This document shows, one piece after another, positions 1 to 9,706 of a stretch of 64,000 nt of DNA (position 1 is the first letter of the stretch; the number at the start of each line of letters is the position of its first letter). The position numbers and the translations under genes are program-made. The DNA comes from Bradyrhizobium valentinum (GTDB lineage: Bacteria; Pseudomonadota; Alphaproteobacteria; Rhizobiales; Xanthobacteraceae), in NCBI RefSeq assembly GCF_001440405.1, contig NZ_LLXX01000173.1, positions 1-64,000 of the forward strand, in the 5' to 3' direction. The notes below the pieces were generated by a model. That model was not told where the DNA came from and searched no databases. It saw only the letters and a program-made list of their open reading frames with translations.

Positions 1-1803
1 TTCGTGCCGATGGCGTTCTTCCCGGGATCGGTCGGCATTATCTACCGCCAGTTCTCCGTCACCATGGTTTCCGCAATCGCTTTCTCCGCGTTGCTGGCAC
101 TCTCGCTAACGCCGGCGCTGTGCGCGACGCTGCTGAAGCCGGTCGAAGCAGGCCATGGTCATGCGAAGAAGGGCGTGTTCGGCTGGTTCAACCGTGTGCT
201 CGAGAGCGGCCGCGGCGGCTATACGCACACCGTCAAGGGATCGCTGAAGCGCACCGGCCGGCTGATGGCAATCTACGCGGTGCTGTTCATTGGCCTCGGC
301 TGGGCCTTCGTCCGGCTGCCCGGCGGCTTCCTGCCGGTCGACGACCAGGGCTTCATCACCACCGACGTGCAGACGCCGTCCGATTCCTCCTATGCACGCA
401 CCGAGGCCGCGGTCGAGCAGGTCGAAAAATATCTCCGCGAGCGCGCCGGCGTCGAGGACGTCACGTTCCTGACCGGCTTCAGCTTCCTCGGCCAGGGCAT
501 GAACACCGCGCAGGCCTTCATCACGCTGAAGGACTGGTCGGAGCGAGGCAAGAAGGATTCCGCTGCGGCGATCGTCGCCGACATCAACCGCGAGCTATCT
601 TCGATCCGCGACGCCAGGATTTCAGCGCTGCAGCCGCCGCCGATCGACAATCTCGGCAATTCCTCGGGCTTCTCGTTCCGCCTGCAGGACCGCGGGCAGA
701 AGGGTTATCCGGCGCTGGTCGCTGCGTCCGATCGCCTGATCGCGGAAGCCAATGCCAGCCGCGTGCTGCAAAAGGTCTATGTCGAGGGCCTGCCGCCGGC
801 GCCGCAGGTCAATCTGGTGATCGACCGCGAGAAGGCCGGCGCATTCGGCGTCACCTTCGAGGACATCAACCAGACCATCTCGACCAATCTCGGCTCGAAT
901 TACATCAACGACTTCCCGAACCGCGGGCGGATGCAGCGCGTGATCGTGCAGGCCGACCGCGCCAGCCGCATGAACGCGGACGACATCCTCAATTACAACG
1001 TCAAGAACAGTCGCGGGCAATTGGTGCCGTTCTCCGCCTTCGCCACGGTTCAGTGGTCGAGGGGGCCGACCCAGATCGCCGGCTTCAACTATTATCCCGC
1101 CGTGCGCATCTCAGGCGAGGCCAAGCCCGGCTTCACCTCCGGCGACGCCATCGCGGAAATGGAGCGGCTCGCCGACAAGCTGCCGCGTGGCTTCGGCTAC
1201 GAATGGACCGGCCAGTCGCTGCAGGAAAAGCTGTCCGGCTCGCAGGCGCCGTTCCTGCTCGGCCTCTCGGTGCTGGTGGTGTTCCTGCTGCTCGCCGCCC
1301 TCTATGAGAGCTGGACCATTCCGCTCGCGGTGCTGCTGACGGTGCCGCTCGGCATCTGCGGCGCGGTGATTGCGGCCACGATGCGTGGGCTGCCCAACGA
1401 CGTCTATTTCACCGTCGGACTGATCACCATTATTGGCCTTGCGGCAAAAGACGCCATCCTCATCATCGAATTCGCCAAGGACCTGCGCGCGCAAGGCAAG
1501 CCGCTGGTCGAGGCAACCGTGGAAGCCTGCTCGCTGCGCTTCCGCCCGATCCTGATGACCGGTCTCGCCTTCGTCTGCGGCGTGCTGCCGATGGCCATTG
1601 CTACGGGCGCCGGCGGCGCCAGCCAGCAGGCGCTCGGCACCAGCGTCATGGGCGGCATGATCGCGGTGGTGATCCTGGCGCTGTTGATGGTGCCGGTGTT
1701 CTTCGTCAGCGTGCAGCGCGTGCTGGCGGGGGACCGGGAGCCAAAGGTGGTAGAGGATGCGGCGAGCGAGCCGTACGGACCGCCGGCGCCTGCGAAATCC
1801 TGA
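1..1803 (+). CDS. RND (HAE1-type) multidrug efflux inner-membrane pump, 5'-truncated by window edge
   Basis: The reading frame is open from base 1 and ends at 1803, giving the last ~600 residues of a protein family normally ~1,040 aa long. It begins inside the first membrane domain (FVPMAFFPGSVG, a conserved loop of AcrB/MexB relatives). The second periplasmic porter/docking part follows (approximately residues 110-400), then the C-terminal transmembrane bundle with LGLSVLVVFLLLAALYESW and GLAAKDAILIIEFAK. Such pumps use the proton gradient to expel drugs through a TolC-type channel. The membrane-fusion partner would be expected upstream, outside the window. The start is not visible, so the internal methionine at base 10 is not a start. 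The substrate cannot be inferred. Confidence 0.93.
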   Translation, partial: FVPMAFFPGSVGIIYRQFSVTMVSAIAFSALLALSLTPALCATLLKPVEAGHGHAKKGVFGWFNRVLESGRGGYTHTVKGSLKRTGRLMAIYAVLFIGLGWAFVRLPGGFLPVDDQGFITTDVQTPSDSSYARTEAAVEQVEKYLRERAGVEDVTFLTGFSFLGQGMNTAQAFITLKDWSERGKKDSAAAIVADINRELSSIRDARISALQPPPIDNLGNSSGFSFRLQDRGQKGYPALVAASDRLIAEANASRVLQKVYVEGLPPAPQVNLVIDREKAGAFGVTFEDINQTISTNLGSNYINDFPNRGRMQRVIVQADRASRMNADDILNYNVKNSRGQLVPFSAFATVQWSRGPTQIAGFNYYPAVRISGEAKPGFTSGDAIAEMERLADKLPRGFGYEWTGQSLQEKLSGSQAPFLLGLSVLVVFLLLAALYESWTIPLAVLLTVPLGICGAVIAATMRGLPNDVYFTVGLITIIGLAAKDAILIIEFAKDLRAQGKPLVEATVEACSLRFRPILMTGLAFVCGVLPMAIATGAGGASQQALGTSVMGGMIAVVILALLMVPVFFVSVQRVLAGDREPKVVEDAASEPYGPPAPAKS

Positions 1804-2069
1804 CACTCGTCGTGCCCCGCCACCTTGCGACGCCAGGGCTTCGCCGGGACTTGCGGTCTCGGGCCGTCGAGAAGCCTTGGCGCAGGCGGCGGCCGATGCA
1901 TCCAGTCCGTGAACCCATAACTTTGCCGGGCTGACGCCGCGCCAGAGTCCGCTATGCCCCGATAGCCGACGTGCTGCTGCATAGCAGCGAAACGACGCTA
2001 TGTGCCATCACCGGACTCATGCGCCGCAGCAGAATGCCGGCATTCGATCACCTCATGGACGTCGGGGAG

Positions 2070-3812
2070 CTACTCGGGCAACCCCGCCTTCCGAAGCCCC
2101 TCAATCAACAGCTTCGCGTTTGATTGTCCGCCCCGGGCGATGAACGCAGATATCGTAGAACCGGGATCGGTCTCAAGCACACGCGCCGCCGCCTCACGCG
2201 CCTCGGCGTCGCGTCCGAGGTGGGCGAAAGCGGACGCGAGACAGCGGTACGCTGTCGGATGGGAGGGGTTCTGACGAAGGGCTTTCTTCCCTGCGGCGAT
2301 GGCCTCGTCAAAGCGACGAAGCTCAATAAAGGCCATCCCCATCCCAGTAAACGACCGGTGTAGCGTCGGGTCTACCGGGCTCATGCGCACGGCGCGTTCG
2401 AAGCTCCGGACCGCTTCCTCCGGCAGCCCCGCATTTCGATAGACCCAGCCTCTGCCGCGCCATGCCGTATATGAATTTGGGTTGAGCGCGACCGCGCGAT
2501 CAGCCATTTCGATTCCACTTTCACTATCGTCGACCATGAACGCGGAGATTATGGCAGCGTACGCTAACGTTTCCGGATCACTATCGTCGATGCTCAATGC
2601 CAGGCGAAGCAGTCGAACTGCTTCCTTGCGGTTGAATTGAGGGTCGTCATAGCCCAAAAGGACCTTAAGCGTATAACAGTTCGCGGCCAGAGCCGCGGCA
2701 AAGCCGAACCGAGAGTCCAGCTCCAGAGCGCGATGCGCCAGCCTGAGCGCCTCTGCCAGCCCTTCGCGGGTCGATAGGTAATACTGCGGCAAAGCCCGGA
2801 GATAAAAATCATAAGCGGTGAGGTCCTCCGGTCGCCGCCGCGCCGCCAAATCGATTTCTGTTTGAAGCAATCTTGGCTGAATGGCCGAGACCACGGCAAC
2901 GGTGACTTCGTCCTGGAGAACGAAAATATCCGTGAGGTCACGCTCGAACCTGTCCGCCCAAATGTGTGCGCCAGTAATCGCATCAATCAATTGCCCGGTG
3001 ATGCGGACTTTCCCCGATGCCTTGCGCACAGACCCCTCGAGGACATAGCGCACGCCAAGCCTGCGTCCGACCTCCTTCACATCGACGGCTTTGTTTTTGA
3101 ACGTAAAGCTCGAATTGCGGGCGATCACAAACAGCCATTTGAACCGCGAAAGCGCGGTGGTGATCTCCTCAACCATTCCGTCCGCGAAGTATTCCTGCTC
3201 GGGATCGCCGCTCATATTGTCAAACGGCAGCACGGCGATGGAAGGCTTGTCCGGGAGTGGCGGGGCCGCACTTAGCCTATCGATCAGTATGCTGTGCGCT
3301 CCCGCGCGAACAGCGTAAGCGCGGACCGGCCTGGAGATGTTCTTGAGCCGCTGTTCGCCCCGGTCCTCGAAGCCAACATCCAGCTTGCCCTCGACCTCGC
3401 TGTACACCTTCTCGGAAATCAGGATGCCGCCCGGATCGGCGGTCCCCTCCAGCCGGACCGCAATGTTGATCCCGTCGCCAAAAAGATCGCCGTCAGCTCC
3501 AACGATAACTTCCCCGAGATTGACCCCAATACGAAGCATAAGGGGGCTTCGGCCTGATACGATGCTTTCCTGTATGTTCACAGCGCATCGCACCGCAGCC
3601 GACGGACTTGCGAACTCGGCCAACGCGCCGTCACCCGTGGTCTTGATCAGCCGCCCGTCGTGGCAGGAGAGGCCAGGCTCGATTACTTCGCGCTTCAGCC
3701 GCTCGAACTCGGCGTAGGTGGCCTCCTCAGCGCGTTGCATCAACGCAGAGTAACCGACCACGTCGGCAGCCAAGATCGCCGCTAATCGCCTTTGAACCCG
3801 CTGCTCCGTCAC
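2070..3812 (-). CDS. Class III adenylate/guanylate cyclase with TolB/CadC-like domain and TPR repeats
   Basis: The protein has ~580 residues. An N-terminal class III cyclase domain spans residues ~8-175 (RRLAAILAADVVGYSALM; KTTGDGALAEF; FGDGINIAVRLEG). A SIAVLPFDNMSGDPEQEYFADG segment follows, typical of a TolB-like N-terminal domain in rhizobial cyclases, and then tetratricopeptide repeats to the C terminus. I prefer the GTG at 3812 (VTEQRVQRRLAAIL), which has GGAGGG just upstream, over an ATG 69 bases earlier. Rhizobia carry many such cyclases; this one probably makes cAMP in response to an unknown signal sensed through the TPRs. It is a paralogue of the cyclase at 20253-22040. No hydrophobic segment is evident, so it is probably cytoplasmic. 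Confidence 0.85.
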   Translation of the reverse strand: MTEQRVQRRLAAILAADVVGYSALMQRAEEATYAEFERLKREVIEPGLSCHDGRLIKTTGDGALAEFASPSAAVRCAVNIQESIVSGRSPLMLRIGVNLGEVIVGADGDLFGDGINIAVRLEGTADPGGILISEKVYSEVEGKLDVGFEDRGEQRLKNISRPVRAYAVRAGAHSILIDRLSAAPPLPDKPSIAVLPFDNMSGDPEQEYFADGMVEEITTALSRFKWLFVIARNSSFTFKNKAVDVKEVGRRLGVRYVLEGSVRKASGKVRITGQLIDAITGAHIWADRFERDLTDIFVLQDEVTVAVVSAIQPRLLQTEIDLAARRRPEDLTAYDFYLRALPQYYLSTREGLAEALRLAHRALELDSRFGFAAALAANCYTLKVLLGYDDPQFNRKEAVRLLRLALSIDDSDPETLAYAAIISAFMVDDSESGIEMADRAVALNPNSYTAWRGRGWVYRNAGLPEEAVRSFERAVRMSPVDPTLHRSFTGMGMAFIELRRFDEAIAAGKKALRQNPSHPTAYRCLASAFAHLGRDAEAREAAARVLETDPGSTISAFIARGGQSNAKLLIEGLRKAGLPE

Positions 3813-3881
3813 AGCGCCCTCCGAACGACCAGACTGACCCACGCCGCTGGGACAAGGGGACCCTACCACTTTGTTGCGCAC

Positions 3882-4308
3882 CTGTGAGCGGTAATCGAAG
3901 GAGCCCGATTGTCTCTCAAGTGGGCATTATGCCGGGCAGTGGCACAGCAGCAATGAACGTGCGTCATCTTTCGGGAGGTCCGAGTTGGGTCATTAGCGCC
4001 GTTCTGACCGTTCGCCGACCACTTCCGGTCCACCCCCGACAAACGGACATCGTTAGACCGTCCCGGCTGGTCCGGTTCGTGCCACAAGGCGACATTCAAC
4101 CGGCCTAACCAGGTTCGCTTTTCCCCCAAGAAGCAGAAAATCACGGTTGCCAAGCCCGCGTCCTCCAAGAGTCGATGCAGATCTTCAGGCTGGCCGAGAT
4201 CCATCTCAACGCAGGACGTTCGGAAGTCTGCCGGGTCATGCCCGCCAAATGTCAAGGCAGTACACCTGGGGCAATTGATCTTGGGCTCTTACCGAGCGAC
4301 ACTATGGA
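3882..4308. other. Intergenic region with dispersed repeat copy A, no gene seen
   Basis: This is the 5' side of both flanking genes (cyclase leftward, glycosyltransferase rightward), so their promoters should lie here. The stretch around 3975-4110 is one copy of the GGGTCA...ACTTCCGGTC...CGGACAT repeat family also seen at 5550, 13735, 14490, 17113, 18868 and 22095. Short open frames across it are translations of that repeat and are not called as genes. Confidence 0.6.
3975..4110 (+). repeat. Dispersed intergenic repeat, copy A
   Basis: It contains GGGTCATTAGCG, then CCACTTCCGGTCCACCCCC, then ACGGACAT, and ends near GTGCCACAAGGCGACATTC. The same ordered words occur in the other copies, most closely at 13735 and 22095. 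Boundaries are approximate. Confidence 0.6.
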
Positions 4309-5466
4309 ATGGAGATGCGCTATCCCACTTGGAAAGATTCTTGGCTTCCCTATTGTTTGGCCATCTTGATATTTTTTTGTTCGCGGGTGGTGGTCGCACT
4401 CGGACTGGTATTCTCCCAAAAATATTTGCCCTCGGGGCCGGATGTCTGGTCTGCGGGACCGATCTGGTACCACCAACTGCTGCAATGGGATTCGGAATGG
4501 TATTTCAAGATCGTCACAGATGGCTATCAGTATAACGGCGATCCGACTGTTCAACAGAACATCGTATTTTACCCGCTGTATCCGATGCTCGCACGGGGCT
4601 TGGCGACGATTAGCGGTCTCACGCCTGCGGATGCATTGCTGTTGGTATCGAACGTCGCGGGATTGCTCGCGATCGTCGTCCTTTTCAAGCTGGTTCGTGA
4701 GGAATTTGGTGATCAACTGGCTCTCGCCACAACGGCGCTGCTCAGCTTTTTTCCCGCTTCGGTCTTGCTATCGGCCGGGTATACCGAGCCCTTAGCACTG
4801 CTGCTAATCGTCTCGTTTTTTCATGCTTTGAAACGAAAGTACTACTTGTCGGCAGCACTGCTTGCAGGCTTGGCAGTCTCTACTCGATCGACGGGCGTCG
4901 TCCTATTGCCTGTCCTTCTTTGGGAGATGTGGGCCAATCGCGATCAGACGAAGTTCCTCCTTGCCCTCCTGCCAAGCGTCCTTCTTGCGACGTCGGGCCT
5001 CTGGCTATTCATGATCTACCTTTGGAGCGCTTTCGGAACTCCGTTTGCTTTTGTGGATGGCCAGACGGCTTTCCATCAAGGAACGACGCTAGCGACAAGA
5101 TTAGTTGCGGCACTAAAGTTTGAGCCGTTCACGCGAATGATGCTCAATGACTGGAATCCTTGGGGACAGGCTAGCTGGTTTACATTATTGTTCATTATCC
5201 TGATTGTTTTGGGCTGGTCTCGACTGCGCTCAAGCTGGACACTGTTCGCCATGGCTGTCCTGCTTCTGCCATATCTAACACTCAGCGGCGGGCCAGCAGG
5301 CTTCGTCTCCATGAGTCGATTTAATCTCGTTTCATTTCCCCTGTTTGTGACGTTGGCTGATTTAGGATTGCGAGCAAAGTGGCTTTTGGCAGGAGTGATA
5401 GGACTCTTCGGCGCATCCTTGTTCATGAACACCGCGTTGTTTGCTCGTAGAATTTGGATTGGTTGA
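4309..5466 (+). CDS. Integral-membrane glycosyltransferase, PIG-V/mannosyltransferase-like
   Basis: This is a 385-residue polytopic membrane protein with roughly nine hydrophobic segments. Near the N terminus WDSEWYFKIVTDGY (residues ~64-77) and, after a short gap, FYPLYP (~90-95) match the conserved loop of PIG-V-like lipid-linked-sugar transferases, where an acidic residue in the first luminal/periplasmic loop is catalytic. The likely role is transfer of a sugar from a polyprenyl-phosphate donor at the inner membrane; donor and acceptor are unknown. The gene stands alone between two repeat-bearing intergenic regions. Its base composition is visibly more AT-rich than its neighbours, which suggests acquisition by transfer. 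The ATG at 4309 gives an N terminus of the right length for the first helix. Confidence 0.7.
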   Translation: MEMRYPTWKDSWLPYCLAILIFFCSRVVVALGLVFSQKYLPSGPDVWSAGPIWYHQLLQWDSEWYFKIVTDGYQYNGDPTVQQNIVFYPLYPMLARGLATISGLTPADALLLVSNVAGLLAIVVLFKLVREEFGDQLALATTALLSFFPASVLLSAGYTEPLALLLIVSFFHALKRKYYLSAALLAGLAVSTRSTGVVLLPVLLWEMWANRDQTKFLLALLPSVLLATSGLWLFMIYLWSAFGTPFAFVDGQTAFHQGTTLATRLVAALKFEPFTRMMLNDWNPWGQASWFTLLFIILIVLGWSRLRSSWTLFAMAVLLLPYLTLSGGPAGFVSMSRFNLVSFPLFVTLADLGLRAKWLLAGVIGLFGASLFMNTALFARRIWIG

Positions 5467-6008
5467 TCGCTACAAATACTCGCGATGACATGCTTGAGCA
5501 GCGAGCCAGTTTCACACTGCGTGTCCACCATAATTTTTCAGATCGAATGTCGGGTCAATCGCATCGTCGTGACGGTCGCCAGCCACTTCCGGTCCACCCC
5601 GATCGGCGGAGGGTACGTCGGCACGTCAAACGTGCCGTAAGCCGGCCGAAATAACCGCATGGCTGACCGAGAGTCGCGCAGATTGGCTTATAAGGAAGTC
5701 GAGGCGGCAATCACGGAACCACGACCCGCTACCAATCTCGCATGGTTTGCTTGATGCGCTTCAGCTTCTCTGACGGTATTATGCTTATGTGACGGATGAT
5801 GTTGCGCCTGACGGTGGAACCCACTCCTGCAGAGCCGGCCCGCCCGCTGCTACAATCGGAGCCTGAATATAGGAGGAATGCTCGCAGAACCCAGTTCGTG
5901 CGGGCATATCAACGGGTTATTAGGAGTTGTCCGGCGATCATGTGTAGCGCGAGTTGGTCAAAGCGCACCCAATAGAACCCATCAGGGCTCCACCAAGAGG
6001 GCAGCGAC
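5467..6008. other. Intergenic region with dispersed repeat copy B, no gene seen
   Basis: No open frame here resembles a protein. Around 5550-5650 lies repeat copy B (GGGTCAATCGCATCG, CCACTTCCGGTCCACCCCG, then a diverged end). The hairpin GGCACGTcaaACGTGCC near 5618-5634 could act as a weak transcription stop for the upstream gene, but it has no T-run. The promoter for the gene starting at 6009 should lie in the last 150 bases. Confidence 0.5.
5550..5650 (+). repeat. Dispersed intergenic repeat, copy B
   Basis: It has GGGTCAATCGCATCG followed ~25 bases later by GCCACTTCCGGTCCACCCCG, the same order as copies A and C. The 3' part has diverged from the other copies. Confidence 0.55.
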
Positions 6009-8450
6009 TTGCAATCCATATCCAAGATTCACGGTCGCTACTATCTGGCAATCTTTGTACTGGCGTCCGCGACGCTTTCCTACCAGATACTGATAACGCG
6101 CTTCTTCAGCGTTATGCTCCATCATCATTTCGCATTTGCCGCCATTTCGCTTGCCATGCTCGGGCTTACGCGCGGAGCGATGGAGGTGTACGGCAAACCC
6201 GCCCGTTATGACGCCGAGCGGGTCGGAATCGAATTCGCCCGCCATGCATCATGGTTCGCACTCAGCAGCGTTGGCGCAATGATCGTCTTCCTGTGCGTGC
6301 CGCTCGTTGTATCCGCGGAAAATGTACCCCTCGCTCTGGCACTGGCGCTCATCGCCTTCGTGGCTCCGTTCACGGAAGGCGGGGTTTGCATCACGTTGCT
6401 GCTGACGCGTTTGCCATATGGCGGCGGGTGGCTCTATGCAGCCGATCTCCTGGGCGCCGCAGTTGGATGTCTCGGGGTGATCTTCGTGCTGCTGGTGATT
6501 GATCCCGTAAGCGCTACTCTATGGATCGGAGCCGTCGCTGCCGGCGTTGGCTGGATCGTCGTGAGGCGCAGCGAAGACGTCCGCAGCGTGCGTTTGAGCG
6601 GGGCTGTCGCGCTGACGCTGGCCGTCGCGGCCACCGTGCACTCCGGCCTTGACCTGACCGGTCGAAGCCATCTGGGTGTGTTCTGGGCCAAGGGCGCCGA
6701 ACAGACCGGCACGCTGTTCGAACGCTGGAATACCTATTCGCGGGTAAGGGTGCGCGAATTGGCCGGGAAGGTCCCGTTCGGCTGGGGTCTGGCCCGCACT
6801 CCTGATGCCCGGGTCGACCAACATTACCTCGACATCGATGCCGATGCCGGCACGGTCATCACCAGGTATGATGGCGACATTGGAAAGCTCGCCTACCTGA
6901 AAGATGACGTCATCAATGCGGCCTACCACGTGCAGCCGGCGGCCGATGTCGCTGTCGTCGGCGTCGGCGGCGGTCGTGACATCCTTTCCGGTCTGCTCTT
7001 CGGCGCCAGCCGGATTCGCGGAATTGAGATCAACCCGGCGATCTTCGAAGTGCTCACCGAAAAATTCGCCGATTTCTCCGGCCATCTCGATCGCCAGCCC
7101 GGCGTGTCCTTGGTCAATGCCGAAGCGCGAAGCTACATCAACCACTCGCCCGAGCGATACGACCTGGTGCAGATTTCACTTATCGACACCTGGGCGGCGA
7201 CGGCGGCCGGTGGCCTGACGCTCACCGAAAATCGTCTCTATACCGTGGAGGCGTGGGATGATTTTTACAGGGCGCTCAAGCCTGGCGGGCTGTTGTCGGT
7301 ATCACGCTGGTATGATGCCGAGAAGCACCGTGGCGAGCTATACCGACTGATCGCGATTGCCGCGAGCGCGCTGCAGCGCAAAGGAGTGTCGGCCGGGGAG
7401 CTGCGGCATCACGTCGTCGCGGTCAACGTCGGCGGCATCGTGACGGTGATTACCCGGCCTGACGCGTTCAGCGACGCAGAATGGCAAGGCGCGCGCGAGA
7501 GACTTCAGGCGCAGGGCTTCAAGCTATTGTTGGGGCCGGACGTCACTTTCGATGCCGTCACCTCGACATTGCTGTCCGACAAGGCGGACCAGGCTTTCTT
7601 CGATTCGCTGCCGGAAAACATCGCTGCTTCGACGGACGACAATCCGTTCTTCTTCTATACGTCGCGTTTTAGCGATTTCTTGAGCACGCATGGTTGGGAG
7701 ATCATGAGCAACAATGCCGCGATCGGCATCACCGGCTTGCTCATCGTCGTAGCGCTCTGCGCTTGCGGATATTACATCGTGCTGCCCTTCCTCCGTCTTG
7801 CGAGGCGGATGCCGATGGCGACGCTGACGCCGCCCGTGGCCTATTTCAGCGCGATCGGGATGGGCTTCATGCTGATCGAGATATCGCAGATGCAGCGCCT
7901 GATGGTCTTTCTCGGACATCCCGTCTACGGGCTGAGTGTAGTGCTATTCACAATTCTTCTGTTTAGCGGGATTGGCAGCGCCACGGTCGGTGCGGACACC
8001 TCCTCCCGATCACGCGTCACCGCCTTCAGGATTGCCGCCCTCTTCACCACGCTCGTGGTGGCAGGGCTGCTGACGCCGCTGATCACCACCTGGGCGCGGT
8101 CGCTGTCAACCGACATGCGTATTCTGGTGTCTGTCCTGCTGCTGGCTCCTCCTGCATTCTGCATGGGGATGATGTTCCCGCTTGGCCTCGGTGTCTGGCG
8201 CCGTCATCATGAACTGCTGCCGTTCTTCTGGAGCACCAACGGAATTACGTCGATGCTGGCGTCGGTGCTGGGCATGGCCTTGTCGATCCAGTTCGGCATC
8301 GCCAAGACCTATGCGCTGGGGGTGTGCTCCTATGCGGTCTGCGCCATCGTGATCGTTGCAAGCCGCCGGGTGCAGTCTATCGACATGTCAGCCGCGAAGG
8401 CGGCCGTTAGCCCGGGGCTCGTATCGCAGGAAAAGACGCCACATCAGTAA
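6009..8450 (+). CDS. Membrane-embedded spermidine-synthase-like (Rossmann methyltransferase-fold) protein
   Basis: The product has 813 residues. Residues ~5-190 form about six transmembrane helices, residues ~200-560 a spermidine-synthase/SAM-methyltransferase-like domain, and ~575-790 another helix bundle. In the soluble domain VAVVGVGGGRD is the nucleotide/SAM-binding glycine motif and IRGIEINPAIFEV supplies the acidic residue. YDLVQISLIDTW and a later LKPGGLLSVSRWY continue the Rossmann pattern. Canonical polyamine synthases are ~300 aa and soluble, so this is a fused membrane member of unknown substrate. The start is a TTG at 6009 preceded by AAGAGGG; later ATGs would cut into the first helix. 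Confidence 0.75.
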   Translation: MQSISKIHGRYYLAIFVLASATLSYQILITRFFSVMLHHHFAFAAISLAMLGLTRGAMEVYGKPARYDAERVGIEFARHASWFALSSVGAMIVFLCVPLVVSAENVPLALALALIAFVAPFTEGGVCITLLLTRLPYGGGWLYAADLLGAAVGCLGVIFVLLVIDPVSATLWIGAVAAGVGWIVVRRSEDVRSVRLSGAVALTLAVAATVHSGLDLTGRSHLGVFWAKGAEQTGTLFERWNTYSRVRVRELAGKVPFGWGLARTPDARVDQHYLDIDADAGTVITRYDGDIGKLAYLKDDVINAAYHVQPAADVAVVGVGGGRDILSGLLFGASRIRGIEINPAIFEVLTEKFADFSGHLDRQPGVSLVNAEARSYINHSPERYDLVQISLIDTWAATAAGGLTLTENRLYTVEAWDDFYRALKPGGLLSVSRWYDAEKHRGELYRLIAIAASALQRKGVSAGELRHHVVAVNVGGIVTVITRPDAFSDAEWQGARERLQAQGFKLLLGPDVTFDAVTSTLLSDKADQAFFDSLPENIAASTDDNPFFFYTSRFSDFLSTHGWEIMSNNAAIGITGLLIVVALCACGYYIVLPFLRLARRMPMATLTPPVAYFSAIGMGFMLIEISQMQRLMVFLGHPVYGLSVVLFTILLFSGIGSATVGADTSSRSRVTAFRIAALFTTLVVAGLLTPLITTWARSLSTDMRILVSVLLLAPPAFCMGMMFPLGLGVWRRHHELLPFFWSTNGITSMLASVLGMALSIQFGIAKTYALGVCSYAVCAIVIVASRRVQSIDMSAAKAAVSPGLVSQEKTPHQ

Positions 8451-8885
8451 AGGGAAGTCCGAATACCGCATCTTCGGCCAGATAAGACGACAGTGGGGAA
8501 ATGGCGGTCGCACCCACTGCGGGTGCGAATGGTGGTGGCAAGCGCAACATGCGGCGCAGGACGGCTATGCGTCAACAACGGAAGTAGCCCTCTCACTCGA
8601 TCACCCCGTCGGCGAGCGCGCGATCCGTCGGTGAGATCGTGAGGGTGAGCGTCGTTCTCTGGGAGTCCTCACGGGCTCGCTCCGGGGTTGATCCGCAGGT
8701 TCCAGCGCTTCACGGGCCAAAAAAACGTGTTCCGCCCCGCGGGGTGGGGTAAACTGGCTATCTCATTCTGGTGCGACGGCTTAGTCCGCGAGCGGTTCGA
8801 CCGACGGCGCGCAGCTACCGTAGTTGCCGACGTGGCGGCGGCCAGAGCCTGTGGATGAGTGCCGCCAAGTGTGCGTGTGAATGCC
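8451..8885. other. Intergenic region, no gene seen
   Basis: No convincing coding sequence. Near 8576 the words CAACAACGGAAGT and CCCTCT(..)TCGATCACC resemble a stretch at ~20190-20225, also next to a cyclase gene, so a second, shorter dispersed repeat may be present. The inverted pair CGCACCCACTGCGGGTGCG at 8510-8528 is a perfect hairpin but has no T-run. Confidence 0.4.
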
Positions 8886-9420
8886 ATGGATATTTGTGCC
8901 TGGCTGCGCGGCCTCGGCCTGGAACGCTACGAGCAGGCATTCCGGGAAAACGCGATCGATGAGGCAACTCTACCCAAGCTGACGGCCGAGGACCTCAGAG
9001 ACCTCGGCGTGACGGCGATCGGCCATCGCCGTATTCTCCTCGATGCGATCGCCGCGTTGCGAGCCGAAACTTTTCGCGACACGACCGAACATTCGATCGA
9101 GCCCGACCGCTCCGGCGGCACGGCTCCCGAAGCTGCGCGCCGCCGGCTCACGGTCATGTTCGCCGACCTCGTCGGTTCGACGGCATTGTCTGCACGCCTC
9201 GATCCGGAGGAGCTGCGCGACATCATCGGCGCCTATCACCGCCGTTGCGCCGAGGTAATCACCAGCTCCGGCGGCTTTCTTGCCAAGTATCTCGGTGACG
9301 GCGTGCTGGCTTATTTCGGTTACCTCATGAGGAGGACGCCGAACAAACGGTGCGCGCGGGCCTCGCCTTGCTCGAAGCCGTGGCCAAGCTCGATGCGGTG
9401 CATGTCTGGCGGGTCCTGGG
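8886..9420 (+). pseudogene. Broken SAM-domain adenylate/guanylate cyclase
   Basis: Residues 1-60 from the ATG at 8886 (MDICAWLRGLGLERYEQAF...) are a sterile-alpha-motif-like domain as found at the N terminus of large cyclase/ATPase signalling proteins. Next comes the start of a class III cyclase domain (RRLTVMFADLVGSTALSARLD, FLAKYLGDGVLAYFGY). At about 9325 the frame is lost. The family normally continues with P-x-A-H-E-D-D-A-E, and HEEDAEQTVRAGLALLEAVAKL is found in another forward frame, consistent with a small deletion of about 7 bases. Homology stops near 9420. The ~900-residue remainder of the family (rest of cyclase, AAA ATPase, TPRs) is absent, so this is a gene remnant. Confidence 0.7.
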
Positions 9421-9706
9421 CGCGAGCCTGGTCGGCAGTCGGTTCGAGGCCCTGGGCCATGGCCGCGAGCTTGCCGTCGAACGCGAGATGGGCAAATCCA
9501 GGAACAGTGCCAGTAGCGGCATGGCGCGCAAGGGCCGCTCGCGCAAGGGCCGCTTCAGTCCGGCGTCAACCACCTTGCCCATTTCCCTCATTCTTCCCGT
9601 TGGCAGAATCCGTGGAGTGGTTGTCATTGCTGACATGGGTCCGAGATGAGATGAAGGAGATGAGATAAGAAGATTCCGGCGAGTATCCCGGAGACAGGAG
9701 GCGGCG
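9421..9706. other. Region after cyclase remnant, no gene recognised
   Basis: No reading frame on either strand has recognisable family features. The imperfect tandem CGCAAGGGCCGCT occurs twice at about 9527-9554. A purine-rich GGAGACAGGAGGCGGCG precedes the ATG at 9707 and is the ribosome binding site for the next gene. Confidence 0.4.
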
